Shown here in pieces: positions 16,273 through 23,641 of a stretch of DNA of 64,000 nucleotides. The stretch lies in IMG/VR virus record IMGVR_UViG_3300037502_003770, positions 179,643 to 243,642 of that record. One strand, given 5' to 3'. The notes beneath the pieces are model-generated. The model did not search any database, was not told where the DNA came from, and saw nothing but the letters and a program-made list of their open reading frames with translations. Numbering within the stretch: the first letter of the stretch is position 1; each line of letters begins with the position of its first letter. This DNA is from a virus. The position numbers were made by a program, and so were the translations under genes.

Positions 16273-17475
16273 CTATCTTTTTGGTGTTAAAACCAATGGA
16301 TTTACTACAAAACCCTCTACCCCATTTGTAAATACATTTGGGATTGCCTTTCTTAATATATTATAAGAACCGTTAACATCAGCGTTTATTAACTTTCCTT
16401 CTTTTCCTTTTATTTTATATAATCCTCTACTTTTTCTATAACCACTAAAAGAATATTCTTCTTTACAATTTGGTTTGTATGTTGGTATATAATCTAAATT
16501 TAAAAAAGAAGCTTTACTGGTATAACTTTCTTCTTGAAGGATTACATCTATACCTTCCATTTTACATTTATATTTTAACATTTCAATAAATGTATTATGC
16601 GGTATAAATTGAAAATTTTGATTACTTACTTTACCCATACTTGTGTCTTGTTTCCAATTACAATTTTTACCTATAATTAATAGATAAACATTATTATTAA
16701 CTAAATGATTCACTAGTAATTTACTACTTTTATGTAAATAATCTTTTATTTTATTGTTTCTTTTATTTGTTAATTTAATAGATTTTTTAGTTGTTTTATT
16801 TCCTATTAATTTACTTTTAGATTTATTATAATATTGATTTATAGATTTTAATGGTTTACCGTTTATTATTATTGGTTTATATTCTTTTTTATTATATGTT
16901 ATTGTTGCTAAATTATTTATACCAAGGTCTATTGACGCTATTAAATCTGATTTTATATTATTTTTTTCTTTTTTTTCATAAACAACTTCTATTACATAAT
17001 ATTTATTTTTCGGTATTATACGAACTTCTTTTATTAATTTCCAATCTTTGATTTTAGTTTTTATTTTAATTTCACTTTTTGATAGTTTTATTAAACCAGT
17101 TTTTTTAAATTCTCTATATTCTAAAGCTTGAATACAGTACTTTACCATAAATCTTCCATTTTTTTTATTTAAATATTTAGGTATTTTATTTTTAACATCT
17201 TTATTTTTAAGTAATTTAAAAAAAGATTTAAAATTTTTGTCTAATATTTTTATAACTTTACATGAAACTTTTGCTGGTAAACTCTTATATTCGTCTGTAT
17301 TTTTTAATAAATGATAGTTTTTAAGTTCATTTAAATATTTATTATTTTCAAAAAAATATTGTCTTATATTATATAAACCTTGATTATATAAATTTTTAGA
17401 TAAAAAACATAGATTATCACATGTATTATAGTATTTATTATTTTCTTTAATTACATGTTGTTCTACTAGTATCAT
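16273..17475 (-). CDS. tnpB: TnpB-family RNA-guided nuclease (relocated-glutamate type)
   Basis: The product has 400 residues. TnpB proteins of IS200/IS605-type elements are RuvC nucleases guided by an RNA from the element end. RuvC motifs are D183 in SIDLGINN and D366 in NADVNGSYN. At the usual RuvC-II position the sequence is IIGKNCNW instead of an ED motif. A glutamate follows later in QEESYTSKASF (314-324), a pattern I recall from TnpB subgroups with a moved catalytic glutamate. No CxxC zinc finger is evident. It uses TAG as stop, which is rare in this window. No tnpA is nearby. Element ends could not be set. A CTATTTA element lies 21 nt upstream. Confidence 0.85.
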   Translation of the reverse strand: MILVEQHVIKENNKYYNTCDNLCFLSKNLYNQGLYNIRQYFFENNKYLNELKNYHLLKNTDEYKSLPAKVSCKVIKILDKNFKSFFKLLKNKDVKNKIPKYLNKKNGRFMVKYCIQALEYREFKKTGLIKLSKSEIKIKTKIKDWKLIKEVRIIPKNKYYVIEVVYEKKEKNNIKSDLIASIDLGINNLATITYNKKEYKPIIINGKPLKSINQYYNKSKSKLIGNKTTKKSIKLTNKRNNKIKDYLHKSSKLLVNHLVNNNVYLLIIGKNCNWKQDTSMGKVSNQNFQFIPHNTFIEMLKYKCKMEGIDVILQEESYTSKASFLNLDYIPTYKPNCKEEYSFSGYRKSRGLYKIKGKEGKLINADVNGSYNILRKAIPNVFTNGVEGFVVNPLVLTPKR

Positions 17476-17496
17476 TTATTAATATTTTTATATTAT

Positions 17497-17503
17497 TAAA
17501 TAG
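17497..17503 (-). promoter_or_regulatory. CTATTTA element upstream of the tnpB at 17475
   Basis: The element lies 21 nt before the ATG on the minus strand. It faces a second CTATTTA (17514-17520, plus strand), forming an inverted pair. Confidence 0.4.
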
Positions 17504-17559
17504 TGTATTATTACTATTTAATAATATAAAAAATATACTAGGACTGTTTATGTACGGTT

Positions 17560-17594
17560 AAAACGATTTCTTTTTAAGGAATCGTTTTCTTTTT
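17560..17594 (+). terminator. Hairpin terminator between tnpB and 17625
   Basis: The stem AAAACGATT/AATCGTTTT is followed by a T-rich tail. It may be the original terminator of the 13785-16245 transcript, displaced by the TnpB insertion (inference). Confidence 0.65.
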
Positions 17595-17603
17595 AAAAAT
17601 TAT

Positions 17604-17610
17604 CTATTTA
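17604..17610 (+). promoter_or_regulatory. CTATTTA element upstream of 17625
   Basis: The element lies 14 nt before the ATG, directly behind the terminator at 17560-17594. Confidence 0.5.
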
Positions 17611-17624
17611 AATAAAAGAATTAT

Positions 17625-18416
17625 ATGTTAAATAATTTACAAGAAAAAAGTGATTTAAAACAAATAGATTTAGAATCTTTAAATAATTTTTTGCTTGAGA
17701 AAGGGGATAGTTTTTGTGATACTTTACTTCAAATAAAATCATATAAAAAAATTGATTATTCATCAGATAATATACAAAAATATTATTATACATTAAAATT
17801 TAAGGATGTTAATTCTTTTCCAAAACAATTATGGTATCATGATTCTTTTTGTGAAAAAATGTTGGGTAGAGACAGCGGAAATATAAAACTTATACCTAAA
17901 ACTTCAAATAATTATTATAATTTTTGTAAAATGGCTGTTACTCATAATCCATTTAATATAAAACATATTGATTCAGAGTTTATTGATTATAATCTTTGTA
18001 AGATTGCAGTATCAAATATTTATACAACTTTAAATTTAATACCAAAAAAATTTATTGATTATAATCTTTGTAAGATTGCAGTATCAAATAATTATAGTAA
18101 TTTACAGTATGTACCTAAAAATATTGAAAATTACTACCTTATTTGTTTATTAGCTGTATATAAAAAGGGTTCAGCTTTAGAATTTGTCCCCAAAAATATA
18201 GATAAATATTACACAATATTAAAATTAGCTTTTGAAACTTATAGATATATAATTATACAAGATTGGTTCCCAAAAGAATATATACCTCGATTAATAAAAG
18301 ACTTTCCTGAAGATAAAGAATTTCTTGAGCGATATATTCTTAAAGAATATATTTCCAAAGAAGTAAAGAAATTTTTAAAAGAATACCTATTTAAAGAAAA
18401 ATTATATGTTAAATAA
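17625..18416 (+). CDS. DUF4116-repeat protein with C-terminal tag
   Basis: The product has 263 residues. The family N-terminal box is QIDLESLNNFLLEKGDSFCD. Repeat units include YNFCKMAVTHNPFNIKHIDS, YNLCKIAVSNIYTTLNLIPK and YNLCKIAVSNNYSNLQYVPK; the last two are also near-identical in DNA, which implies recent unit duplication. They are followed by DWFPKEYIPRLIKDFPEDKE and the tag EYISKEVKKFLKE. It overlaps the next gene by 11 nt in another frame. Function unknown; probably packaged with its paralogues. Confidence 0.8.
   Translation: MLNNLQEKSDLKQIDLESLNNFLLEKGDSFCDTLLQIKSYKKIDYSSDNIQKYYYTLKFKDVNSFPKQLWYHDSFCEKMLGRDSGNIKLIPKTSNNYYNFCKMAVTHNPFNIKHIDSEFIDYNLCKIAVSNIYTTLNLIPKKFIDYNLCKIAVSNNYSNLQYVPKNIENYYLICLLAVYKKGSALEFVPKNIDKYYTILKLAFETYRYIIIQDWFPKEYIPRLIKDFPEDKEFLERYILKEYISKEVKKFLKEYLFKEKLYVK
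18339..18383 (+). repeat. Tag-encoding DNA repeat, copy 3
   Basis: This stretch encodes LKEYISKEVKKFLKE and is nearly identical to 18946-18990. Confidence 0.85.
18387..18393 (+). promoter_or_regulatory. CTATTTA element upstream of 18406
   Basis: The element lies 12 nt before the ATG at 18406, inside the end of the preceding gene. Confidence 0.35.
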
Positions 18417-19017
18417 TTTTGACAAACTATCTAATAATAATCATAATATTGATTTAATCTCTTTAAATAAATTCTTACTTGAAAAAGGTGATAATTTTTT
18501 AGAAAATCTTATTGATAATAATAAATTTATAAAAAAAGAAGATATAACAAAAGAGTTTTTTCAAAAGAAATATCGAACAATATTTGATGGTATATTTAGT
18601 GTTGATGATAGTTTTTCTTTCACAGGAGAAGATTTTCCTGTTGAGTATTATAATGAAAAAATAATAAAAAATCTTGTTGAAGAATATAATAAGTTTGGTA
18701 AATATTTATTATTTTTAAATTCAAAATTAGATATATATTTTCAATTAGCTAAATATACTATTACAACTAAGGCTTCTTGGATGTTAATATACATACCTAA
18801 AACAATAGAAAATTATTATTCTTTAGTAAAACTTGCATTTGAAAAAGATAATAATATAATTAGAGAAGAATGGTTCCCAAAAGAATACATTCCTAAATTA
18901 ATAAATGATTACCCTCAAAATACTGATTTTTTAAAGAAATATTTACTTAAAGAATATATTTCCAAAGAAGTAAGAAAATTTTTAAAAGAATACTATTTAA
19001 ATAAAAATAAACAATAA
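18406..19017 (+). CDS. Short DUF4116-family protein with C-terminal tag
   Basis: The product has 203 residues. The N-terminal box NIDLISLNKFLLEKGDNFLE and the region ITKEFFQKKYRTIFDGI are closest to the protein at 8515-9546. Only one degenerate repeat unit remains before EWFPKEYIPKLINDYPQNTD and the tag EYISKEVRKFLKE. It appears to be a contracted paralogue of the 8515 protein. Its 3' end holds another CTATTTA element. Confidence 0.78.
   Translation: MLNNFDKLSNNNHNIDLISLNKFLLEKGDNFLENLIDNNKFIKKEDITKEFFQKKYRTIFDGIFSVDDSFSFTGEDFPVEYYNEKIIKNLVEEYNKFGKYLLFLNSKLDIYFQLAKYTITTKASWMLIYIPKTIENYYSLVKLAFEKDNNIIREEWFPKEYIPKLINDYPQNTDFLKKYLLKEYISKEVRKFLKEYYLNKNKQ
18946..18990 (+). repeat. Tag-encoding DNA repeat, copy 4
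   Basis: This stretch encodes LKEYISKEVRKFLKE. The downstream sequence AAAGAATACTATTTAAA is echoed at 20201-20217. Confidence 0.85.
18993..18999 (+). promoter_or_regulatory. CTATTTA element upstream of 19032
   Basis: The element lies 32 nt before the ATG at 19032. Confidence 0.4.
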
Positions 19018-19031
19018 CAAAATATAATAAT

Positions 19032-20135
19032 ATGAAAAAATTATTAACAGAAGCAACATTCAAACGATTAATAAAGACTTTTATTAATGAAGATATTAGT
19101 AAAGTTAAAAATGGTAAATTACTAAACTGGATTAAAACATTTAATCAAAAAGCTAACACTAATTATGATGAAAATGAATTAGCAAATATTGTAATTGAAT
19201 TTTCAGAACTTCAAGGTAAGGGCGGTTTAAAAATAAATAATACACCTGTTGATATTTTATCTGTTAGAACTGATGAACAATTAAAACAAGTTATTGATGC
19301 TCTTCAAGCTGTTAGAAAAAAACAAGAATTAAAAAATCAAATTAAAGGTATGTCTGGTCAAAGAAGAACTACTACCCTTAAATTTAATGGTAGTTTTAAA
19401 GGTTTACCTAGTAAAGAAAAATTTCAATTGTTAAAACAGTATTGTGAAAAACCTTCTGATTTATTTCCTGATAAAAAATATGTACCAATTCCAACTAACG
19501 AATTTAAATATATTGAAGATGCTTTCCAAACAAATGCTGATAGAGGTGCTTTAACAGCTTATGCTGTTTGGTATGTATTAATTTGTTTTAAAGGTTATAA
19601 AAGAGCTGAAGATGCTTCTATTATTAAAAAATTTATTGATATTTATAATGAATATAAAGCTCAATATCCTTTAGAAATTACAAAGATAAATACAAAACAA
19701 GAATTTGATGAATTTTATAATATTTCAGCAAAAATAAATAGTGAAAAATCTTCTGGTAATATTTCAACATCTGGTTATGTTACTGAAATGGTTTCAAAAT
19801 ATCCTCAATTTTATAAAGGAGATTTTAGTGACCAAAAATACGGTCAAACATATGTTTATTTTCAATTACCAAAAATAACAAAAGACCAAGTACAAGAATA
19901 TGTTCCAGTTTTTAGAGATTTAGGTATGTGGACAACTTGGTGTGTGTCTGCTGGCTGGGATGATGAAGGTAAAACCGCAAGTGCAGATAATGTTGAGCGT
20001 TACGCCACTCAAGATATATTCAGTATTTTAATAAATAAAGCCGACCCAAAAAATTCTGTTAATGGTAAATTTGCTCTTAATTCTGCTGATAAAGATTTAA
20101 GAAATATTTCAGACCAAGGTGTTTTTGGTGGTTAA
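19032..20135 (+). CDS. Virion-type protein with N-terminal tag and a Trp/Cys motif domain
   Basis: The product has 367 residues. It begins MKKLLTEATFKRLIKTFINE, an N-terminal version of the amphipathic tag with LTE. The middle is helical and basic. The C-terminal ~120 residues contain LGMWTTWCVSAGWDD, an ERYATQDIF stretch and ISDQGVFGG at the end, a pattern I associate with an uncharacterised phage domain. The domain seems complete, ending just before a terminator. A processed internal head protein is plausible (inference). Confidence 0.7.
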   Translation: MKKLLTEATFKRLIKTFINEDISKVKNGKLLNWIKTFNQKANTNYDENELANIVIEFSELQGKGGLKINNTPVDILSVRTDEQLKQVIDALQAVRKKQELKNQIKGMSGQRRTTTLKFNGSFKGLPSKEKFQLLKQYCEKPSDLFPDKKYVPIPTNEFKYIEDAFQTNADRGALTAYAVWYVLICFKGYKRAEDASIIKKFIDIYNEYKAQYPLEITKINTKQEFDEFYNISAKINSEKSSGNISTSGYVTEMVSKYPQFYKGDFSDQKYGQTYVYFQLPKITKDQVQEYVPVFRDLGMWTTWCVSAGWDDEGKTASADNVERYATQDIFSILINKADPKNSVNGKFALNSADKDLRNISDQGVFGG

Positions 20136-20167
20136 TAACTTTTTATTAATTATCTTTCTTTTTAAAA

Positions 20168-20199
20168 TTGACTTCCTTTAATAAGGAGGTCTTTTTTTT
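20168..20199 (+). terminator. Terminator before the prohead protease gene
   Basis: The stem GACTTCCT/AGGAGGTC (one G-T wobble) is followed by eight T's. Confidence 0.8.
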
Positions 20200-20208
20200 G
20201 AAAGAATA

Positions 20209-20215
20209 CTATTTA
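20209..20215 (+). promoter_or_regulatory. CTATTTA element upstream of the protease gene
   Basis: The element lies 16 nt before the ATG at 20232, right after a strong terminator. The surrounding AAAGAATACTATTTAAA copies the junction at 18984-19000. Confidence 0.55.
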
Positions 20216-20231
20216 AAATAAAAATAATATA

Positions 20232-20900
20232 ATGAGAAAATTAACATTATTAGAAGCGAATCAAGAAGGTTATGGATTATTAAAAGAATCTGATGCTGGT
20301 ATTGTAGAAATAGAAAGAAATCAACACTTAATAAAAGAAAATTATAAGGACATGTTTTCTGATAATGGTAGTATATTTGTTAATTGTATTTTACAAAAAG
20401 CTGATACTCAAAATAGAAATGGTAGGATTTATCCAAAAAATATATTAGAAAAAGAAGTAAATAATTATATAAAATTAGTTAAAGAAAGAGCTTCACTTGG
20501 TGAAACCGACCACCCTGATACTGCTGTAGTTTCTTTAAATGACCCATCTCATTTAATAACAAAAGTTTGGTGGGAAGGAAATACATTATTAGGGACATTA
20601 GAATTAATAACATCACCAGCATATATAGAAAGAAGAGATATTCAAGTTAAGGGTGATATGATTGCAAATTTATTAAGTAAAGAAATTAAATTAGGCATTT
20701 CTTCAAGAGGTTTAGGTTCAGTAAAAAAAGTAAATGGTGCAAATATAGTACAAAGTGATTTTGAATTAGTTTGTTTTGATATAGTATCATCACCATCAAC
20801 TCCTGGTGCTTATTTATATCAAGAAACTATTAAACTTAATGAACAAGTAAATAAAATTAATAATAGTTTAAATAATAAATTAAAAAACTTTTTATCATAA
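20232..20900 (+). CDS. gp21: Prohead core protease (T4 gp21-like)
   Basis: The 222-residue product is a serine protease of the phage prohead-protease fold. It digests scaffold and trims capsid and internal proteins before packaging; T4 gp21 cuts after L/I-x-E. Visible features are QNRNGRIYPKNIL (60-72), the catalytic His in GETDHPD (H94), the catalytic Ser in GISSRGLGS (155-163, S157 or S158) and the C-terminal DFELVCFDIVSSPSTPGAYL. The length matches T4 gp21 (212). The gene precedes scaffold and capsid as in T4. The many LxE-bearing tags in this window are its expected substrates (inference). Confidence 0.95.
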   Translation: MRKLTLLEANQEGYGLLKESDAGIVEIERNQHLIKENYKDMFSDNGSIFVNCILQKADTQNRNGRIYPKNILEKEVNNYIKLVKERASLGETDHPDTAVVSLNDPSHLITKVWWEGNTLLGTLELITSPAYIERRDIQVKGDMIANLLSKEIKLGISSRGLGSVKKVNGANIVQSDFELVCFDIVSSPSTPGAYLYQETIKLNEQVNKINNSLNNKLKNFLS

Positions 20901-20903
20901 AAA

Positions 20904-22088
20904 ATGATTACAATAAAAAGACTTAGTGAAGTAGAAAATTATAAAAAAGAAATAAGTATTTTTTTATTAAAAGAAGAATCACCTGTTGTTGGGGATAAAA
21001 GACTTACAGGTAATGCAATATTACAATTTATAAAACCAATATATGATGCAAATAATTCTATTGTTTTATTAGATAATGAAAAAATAGTTGGTTGTTTAAT
21101 AGGTGCAAAAGGTAATCAAACTTCACTTAAATCATATGGTTTAGATAATCAATTTAATGTAGAAAATGAATTAAAAAATAATACTTTTATTGATTTTTTA
21201 TATTTTTATATTGAAAAAGAATACAGAAAAGATAGGAATGATTATAAAATGTGTTTATACGCTTTTAATAATATTGTTAAAGGGAAATATAAATATATTA
21301 CTATTGGTGTCGTTGATTCTATTAATACACATAATTATTGGCAGAAATTTTTTAAATTTAAATTATTATTTGATTTAGGTGGTGCAAAATATTATTACTT
21401 AGATACAGATACAATTTTAAAAGAATTTAAAATTCATAATAAAAATATTCTTTTAGAAAATAAAATTAGAACTTTAGTAAAAGAGTATATTAACCCTTAT
21501 ATGTTAAAGTCAAAATATCTTTCTCCTAAAGATGAAGATAAACCTTATCAAATAACAGATAAAGAAAGAAATATTATTTCTAAATGGAGTGAACGTTCTT
21601 ATAATAGAAATGGTATTAATGTTAGTTTTTATAATATTAATAAAGAAACTTTAAATTTAAATATTAGTAAAATTCCTATTTCTGCAAAAATTATTAAAGA
21701 TAATAATACAAAAACAATGCAGTTTGCTGTTACTTATTCTTGTATTATTAATAATGAAAAAGAAGCTTTAATTACAGTAAGAAGTACAACTAAAAAAAGA
21801 TTTAATGATAAAACAAAAATAACTTTTGTTTTATATGATAATTTTTTACTTACACCTAATCCTGAATTAATTTTAATAAGTAAACCATATAGTAAATCAG
21901 GTAATAGTCGTCATAAATCTGATTTAATTAGTTTAATTAAAAATACAAGGGATTATTTATCTAAAAGAATTAATAATATGTTAGAAAAGGGTAAATTATT
22001 ACAACACCCTTTTACTAAAGAAGGAATTGATTTAGATGAATTTGATGATTTTTTTAATATAGACCTTTCAAATTACCATATTTCTTAA
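20904..22088 (+). CDS. GNAT-like N-terminal domain with tag and unknown C-terminal domain
   Basis: The product has 394 residues. Residues ~1-170 look like a GNAT acetyltransferase: SIVLLDNEKIVGCLIGAKG, then LYFYIEKEYRKD and a late NYWQKFFKFKLLFDLGG strand/helix pattern. A tag-like helix (NKIRTLVKEYINPYML) divides it from a ~200-residue C-terminal domain rich in beta-strands that I do not recognise. It lies 3 nt after the protease gene. If packaged, it could modify host proteins early after injection. That is speculative, and the acetyl-CoA loop (Q/RxxGxG/A) is not well conserved. Confidence 0.6.
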   Translation: MITIKRLSEVENYKKEISIFLLKEESPVVGDKRLTGNAILQFIKPIYDANNSIVLLDNEKIVGCLIGAKGNQTSLKSYGLDNQFNVENELKNNTFIDFLYFYIEKEYRKDRNDYKMCLYAFNNIVKGKYKYITIGVVDSINTHNYWQKFFKFKLLFDLGGAKYYYLDTDTILKEFKIHNKNILLENKIRTLVKEYINPYMLKSKYLSPKDEDKPYQITDKERNIISKWSERSYNRNGINVSFYNINKETLNLNISKIPISAKIIKDNNTKTMQFAVTYSCIINNEKEALITVRSTTKKRFNDKTKITFVLYDNFLLTPNPELILISKPYSKSGNSRHKSDLISLIKNTRDYLSKRINNMLEKGKLLQHPFTKEGIDLDEFDDFFNIDLSNYHIS

Positions 22089-22096
22089 AATAAATA

Positions 22097-22103
22097 CTAT
22101 TTA
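22097..22103 (+). promoter_or_regulatory. CTATTTA element upstream of the scaffold gene
   Basis: The sequence TACTATTTATAAATAAAATA begins 22 nt before the scaffold ATG at 22118. Confidence 0.55.
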
Positions 22104-22117
22104 TAAATAAAATAAAA

Positions 22118-23566
22118 ATGAGCAAAAGTAAAATTATTAAAGATTCTATTATTGAAATAGAAAATATTAAAGAAGAAGCTAAATTATTAGCTAAAGAAGA
22201 AATTTTAAACGAAGTTCAAGAATCAATAGAACAACGTACTAAACAATTATTTGAAGAAAAATTGAAAGCACTAGAAGAAAGTGAAGAACTTGATGAAGAA
22301 TTTACTACTAGTGAAATAAATATAAATGAAGAAGATTGTGGTTGCGATGATAAAGATGAAAAACCACTTGAAGAAAAAATAAATAAAGAAAAAACAGATT
22401 TAAAAAATAAAATGAAAAAAAATAAACTAAATTTGAAAGAAGAAGAAATTTCTTTAGATGAAATGTTTCATGATGATATGAATGAAGGTGAAAATGATGA
22501 TATTGATATCGAAGCATTGCACCAAAGTGGTGAAATAAGTGATGAAGCTTATAATTTATGGAAACAAACTTACGGTGATAAAAACAACAATAATAATATG
22601 CAAGAAATTGACGAAACTTGGGATGAAAATAGTCTAATGGAATTTTTAAACGAATTAGATATGGAAGATGAAACCGAAGAAATGCCTTCTGATGAAGAAG
22701 ATATGGAGGGTGATGTTGAAAATATTGAAGGAGAAGAATTACCATCAGAAGATGAATTAGATAATGAAGAAATACCTTCTGATGAAGAAGATATGGAAAT
22801 GGATGATGAAGAATTTGATTTTGATGATATTGAATTTGATATTGAAGACGATATGGAAGGTGAAGATTTCTCTGATGAAGATATGGAAATGGGTGATGAA
22901 GAATTTGATTTTGATGAAGAAGAAGATGAACTTGAAGATATGGATTCAGAAGATATGAATTTTGATTCAGAAGAAGAAGATTTAGAAGATATGGATAATA
23001 TCGAAGGTGAAGATGAATTTGAAGAAATAGATGATTTGGAAGAAGCTTTAGCTTATCCTCATCAATTACATAAAAATGTGGGTGGTAAGAGCTTTCCACA
23101 AAGAGACGGTGCACCAGAAAGACGTTCTAATATGAACGAAGATATTAAGAGACTTAAAAAGTTAGTGGAATCTGTTGTAAATGAAAATAAGACCTTGAAA
23201 TCTAAGGTACAAAAAACTGAGGCTCTTGAAGCTTTATTACAAGAAACAAAAAATAAATTGTATGATACAATGGTATTAGCACAAAAAACTGTTTATGCGA
23301 ATAAAGTTTTATTTGAAAATACTCTTACTAATGATGAAAAAGCTGAAGTAATGAAAGCTTTTAGTAAGGCTGGCTCTAAAGATGAAATTGTTTCATTAAA
23401 TGAAAGTTTTAATTCTAAATTTAATGGTACTAAAAGAACACTTAATACTAGCATAAGTAAAGTAATTTCTACAAGTAAAGGTGTTTTAAAAGAACATACT
23501 ATTAGTGATGAAGATTCAAATACTAGTCGTATGAAAAACCTAATAAATTACAAACCAAAAAAATAA
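22118..23566 (+). CDS. gp22: Prohead scaffold/core protein (T4 gp22-like by position and composition)
   Basis: The product has 482 residues. Residues ~1-130 are a charged coiled coil. Residues ~180-310 are extremely Asp/Glu-rich with repeats of the type EMPSDEEDMEGD and DMEMDDEEFDFDDIEFD. The C-terminal ~150 residues are helical (DIKRLKKLVESVVNENKTLK). In T4, gp22 is the acidic core scaffold lying between protease and capsid genes; the order 21-22-23 is kept here. It should be degraded by the protease, leaving short peptides. Sequence identity to gp22 cannot be judged by eye, so the call rests on order and composition. Confidence 0.8.
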   Translation: MSKSKIIKDSIIEIENIKEEAKLLAKEEILNEVQESIEQRTKQLFEEKLKALEESEELDEEFTTSEININEEDCGCDDKDEKPLEEKINKEKTDLKNKMKKNKLNLKEEEISLDEMFHDDMNEGENDDIDIEALHQSGEISDEAYNLWKQTYGDKNNNNNMQEIDETWDENSLMEFLNELDMEDETEEMPSDEEDMEGDVENIEGEELPSEDELDNEEIPSDEEDMEMDDEEFDFDDIEFDIEDDMEGEDFSDEDMEMGDEEFDFDEEEDELEDMDSEDMNFDSEEEDLEDMDNIEGEDEFEEIDDLEEALAYPHQLHKNVGGKSFPQRDGAPERRSNMNEDIKRLKKLVESVVNENKTLKSKVQKTEALEALLQETKNKLYDTMVLAQKTVYANKVLFENTLTNDEKAEVMKAFSKAGSKDEIVSLNESFNSKFNGTKRTLNTSISKVISTSKGVLKEHTISDEDSNTSRMKNLINYKPKK

Positions 23567-23609
23567 ATTAAAATTTTAGTAAATTATTGGAAAATTAAAA
23601 AATAATTTA

Positions 23610-23616
23610 CTATTTA
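23610..23616 (+). promoter_or_regulatory. CTATTTA element upstream of the capsid gene
   Basis: The sequence TACTATTTAAAATAAAAATT begins 34 nt before the major capsid ATG at 23642; the core ends 25 nt before it. Confidence 0.55.
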
Positions 23617-23641
23617 AAATAAAAATTAATAAAATTAAAAT

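Noticed and set aside
22308-23114. Long minus-strand open frame (268 codons) opposite the scaffold gene
   Set aside because: It is the mirror of the acidic Asp/Glu repeat (GAT/GAA codons read as ATC/TTC); the plus-strand scaffold has position and composition support.
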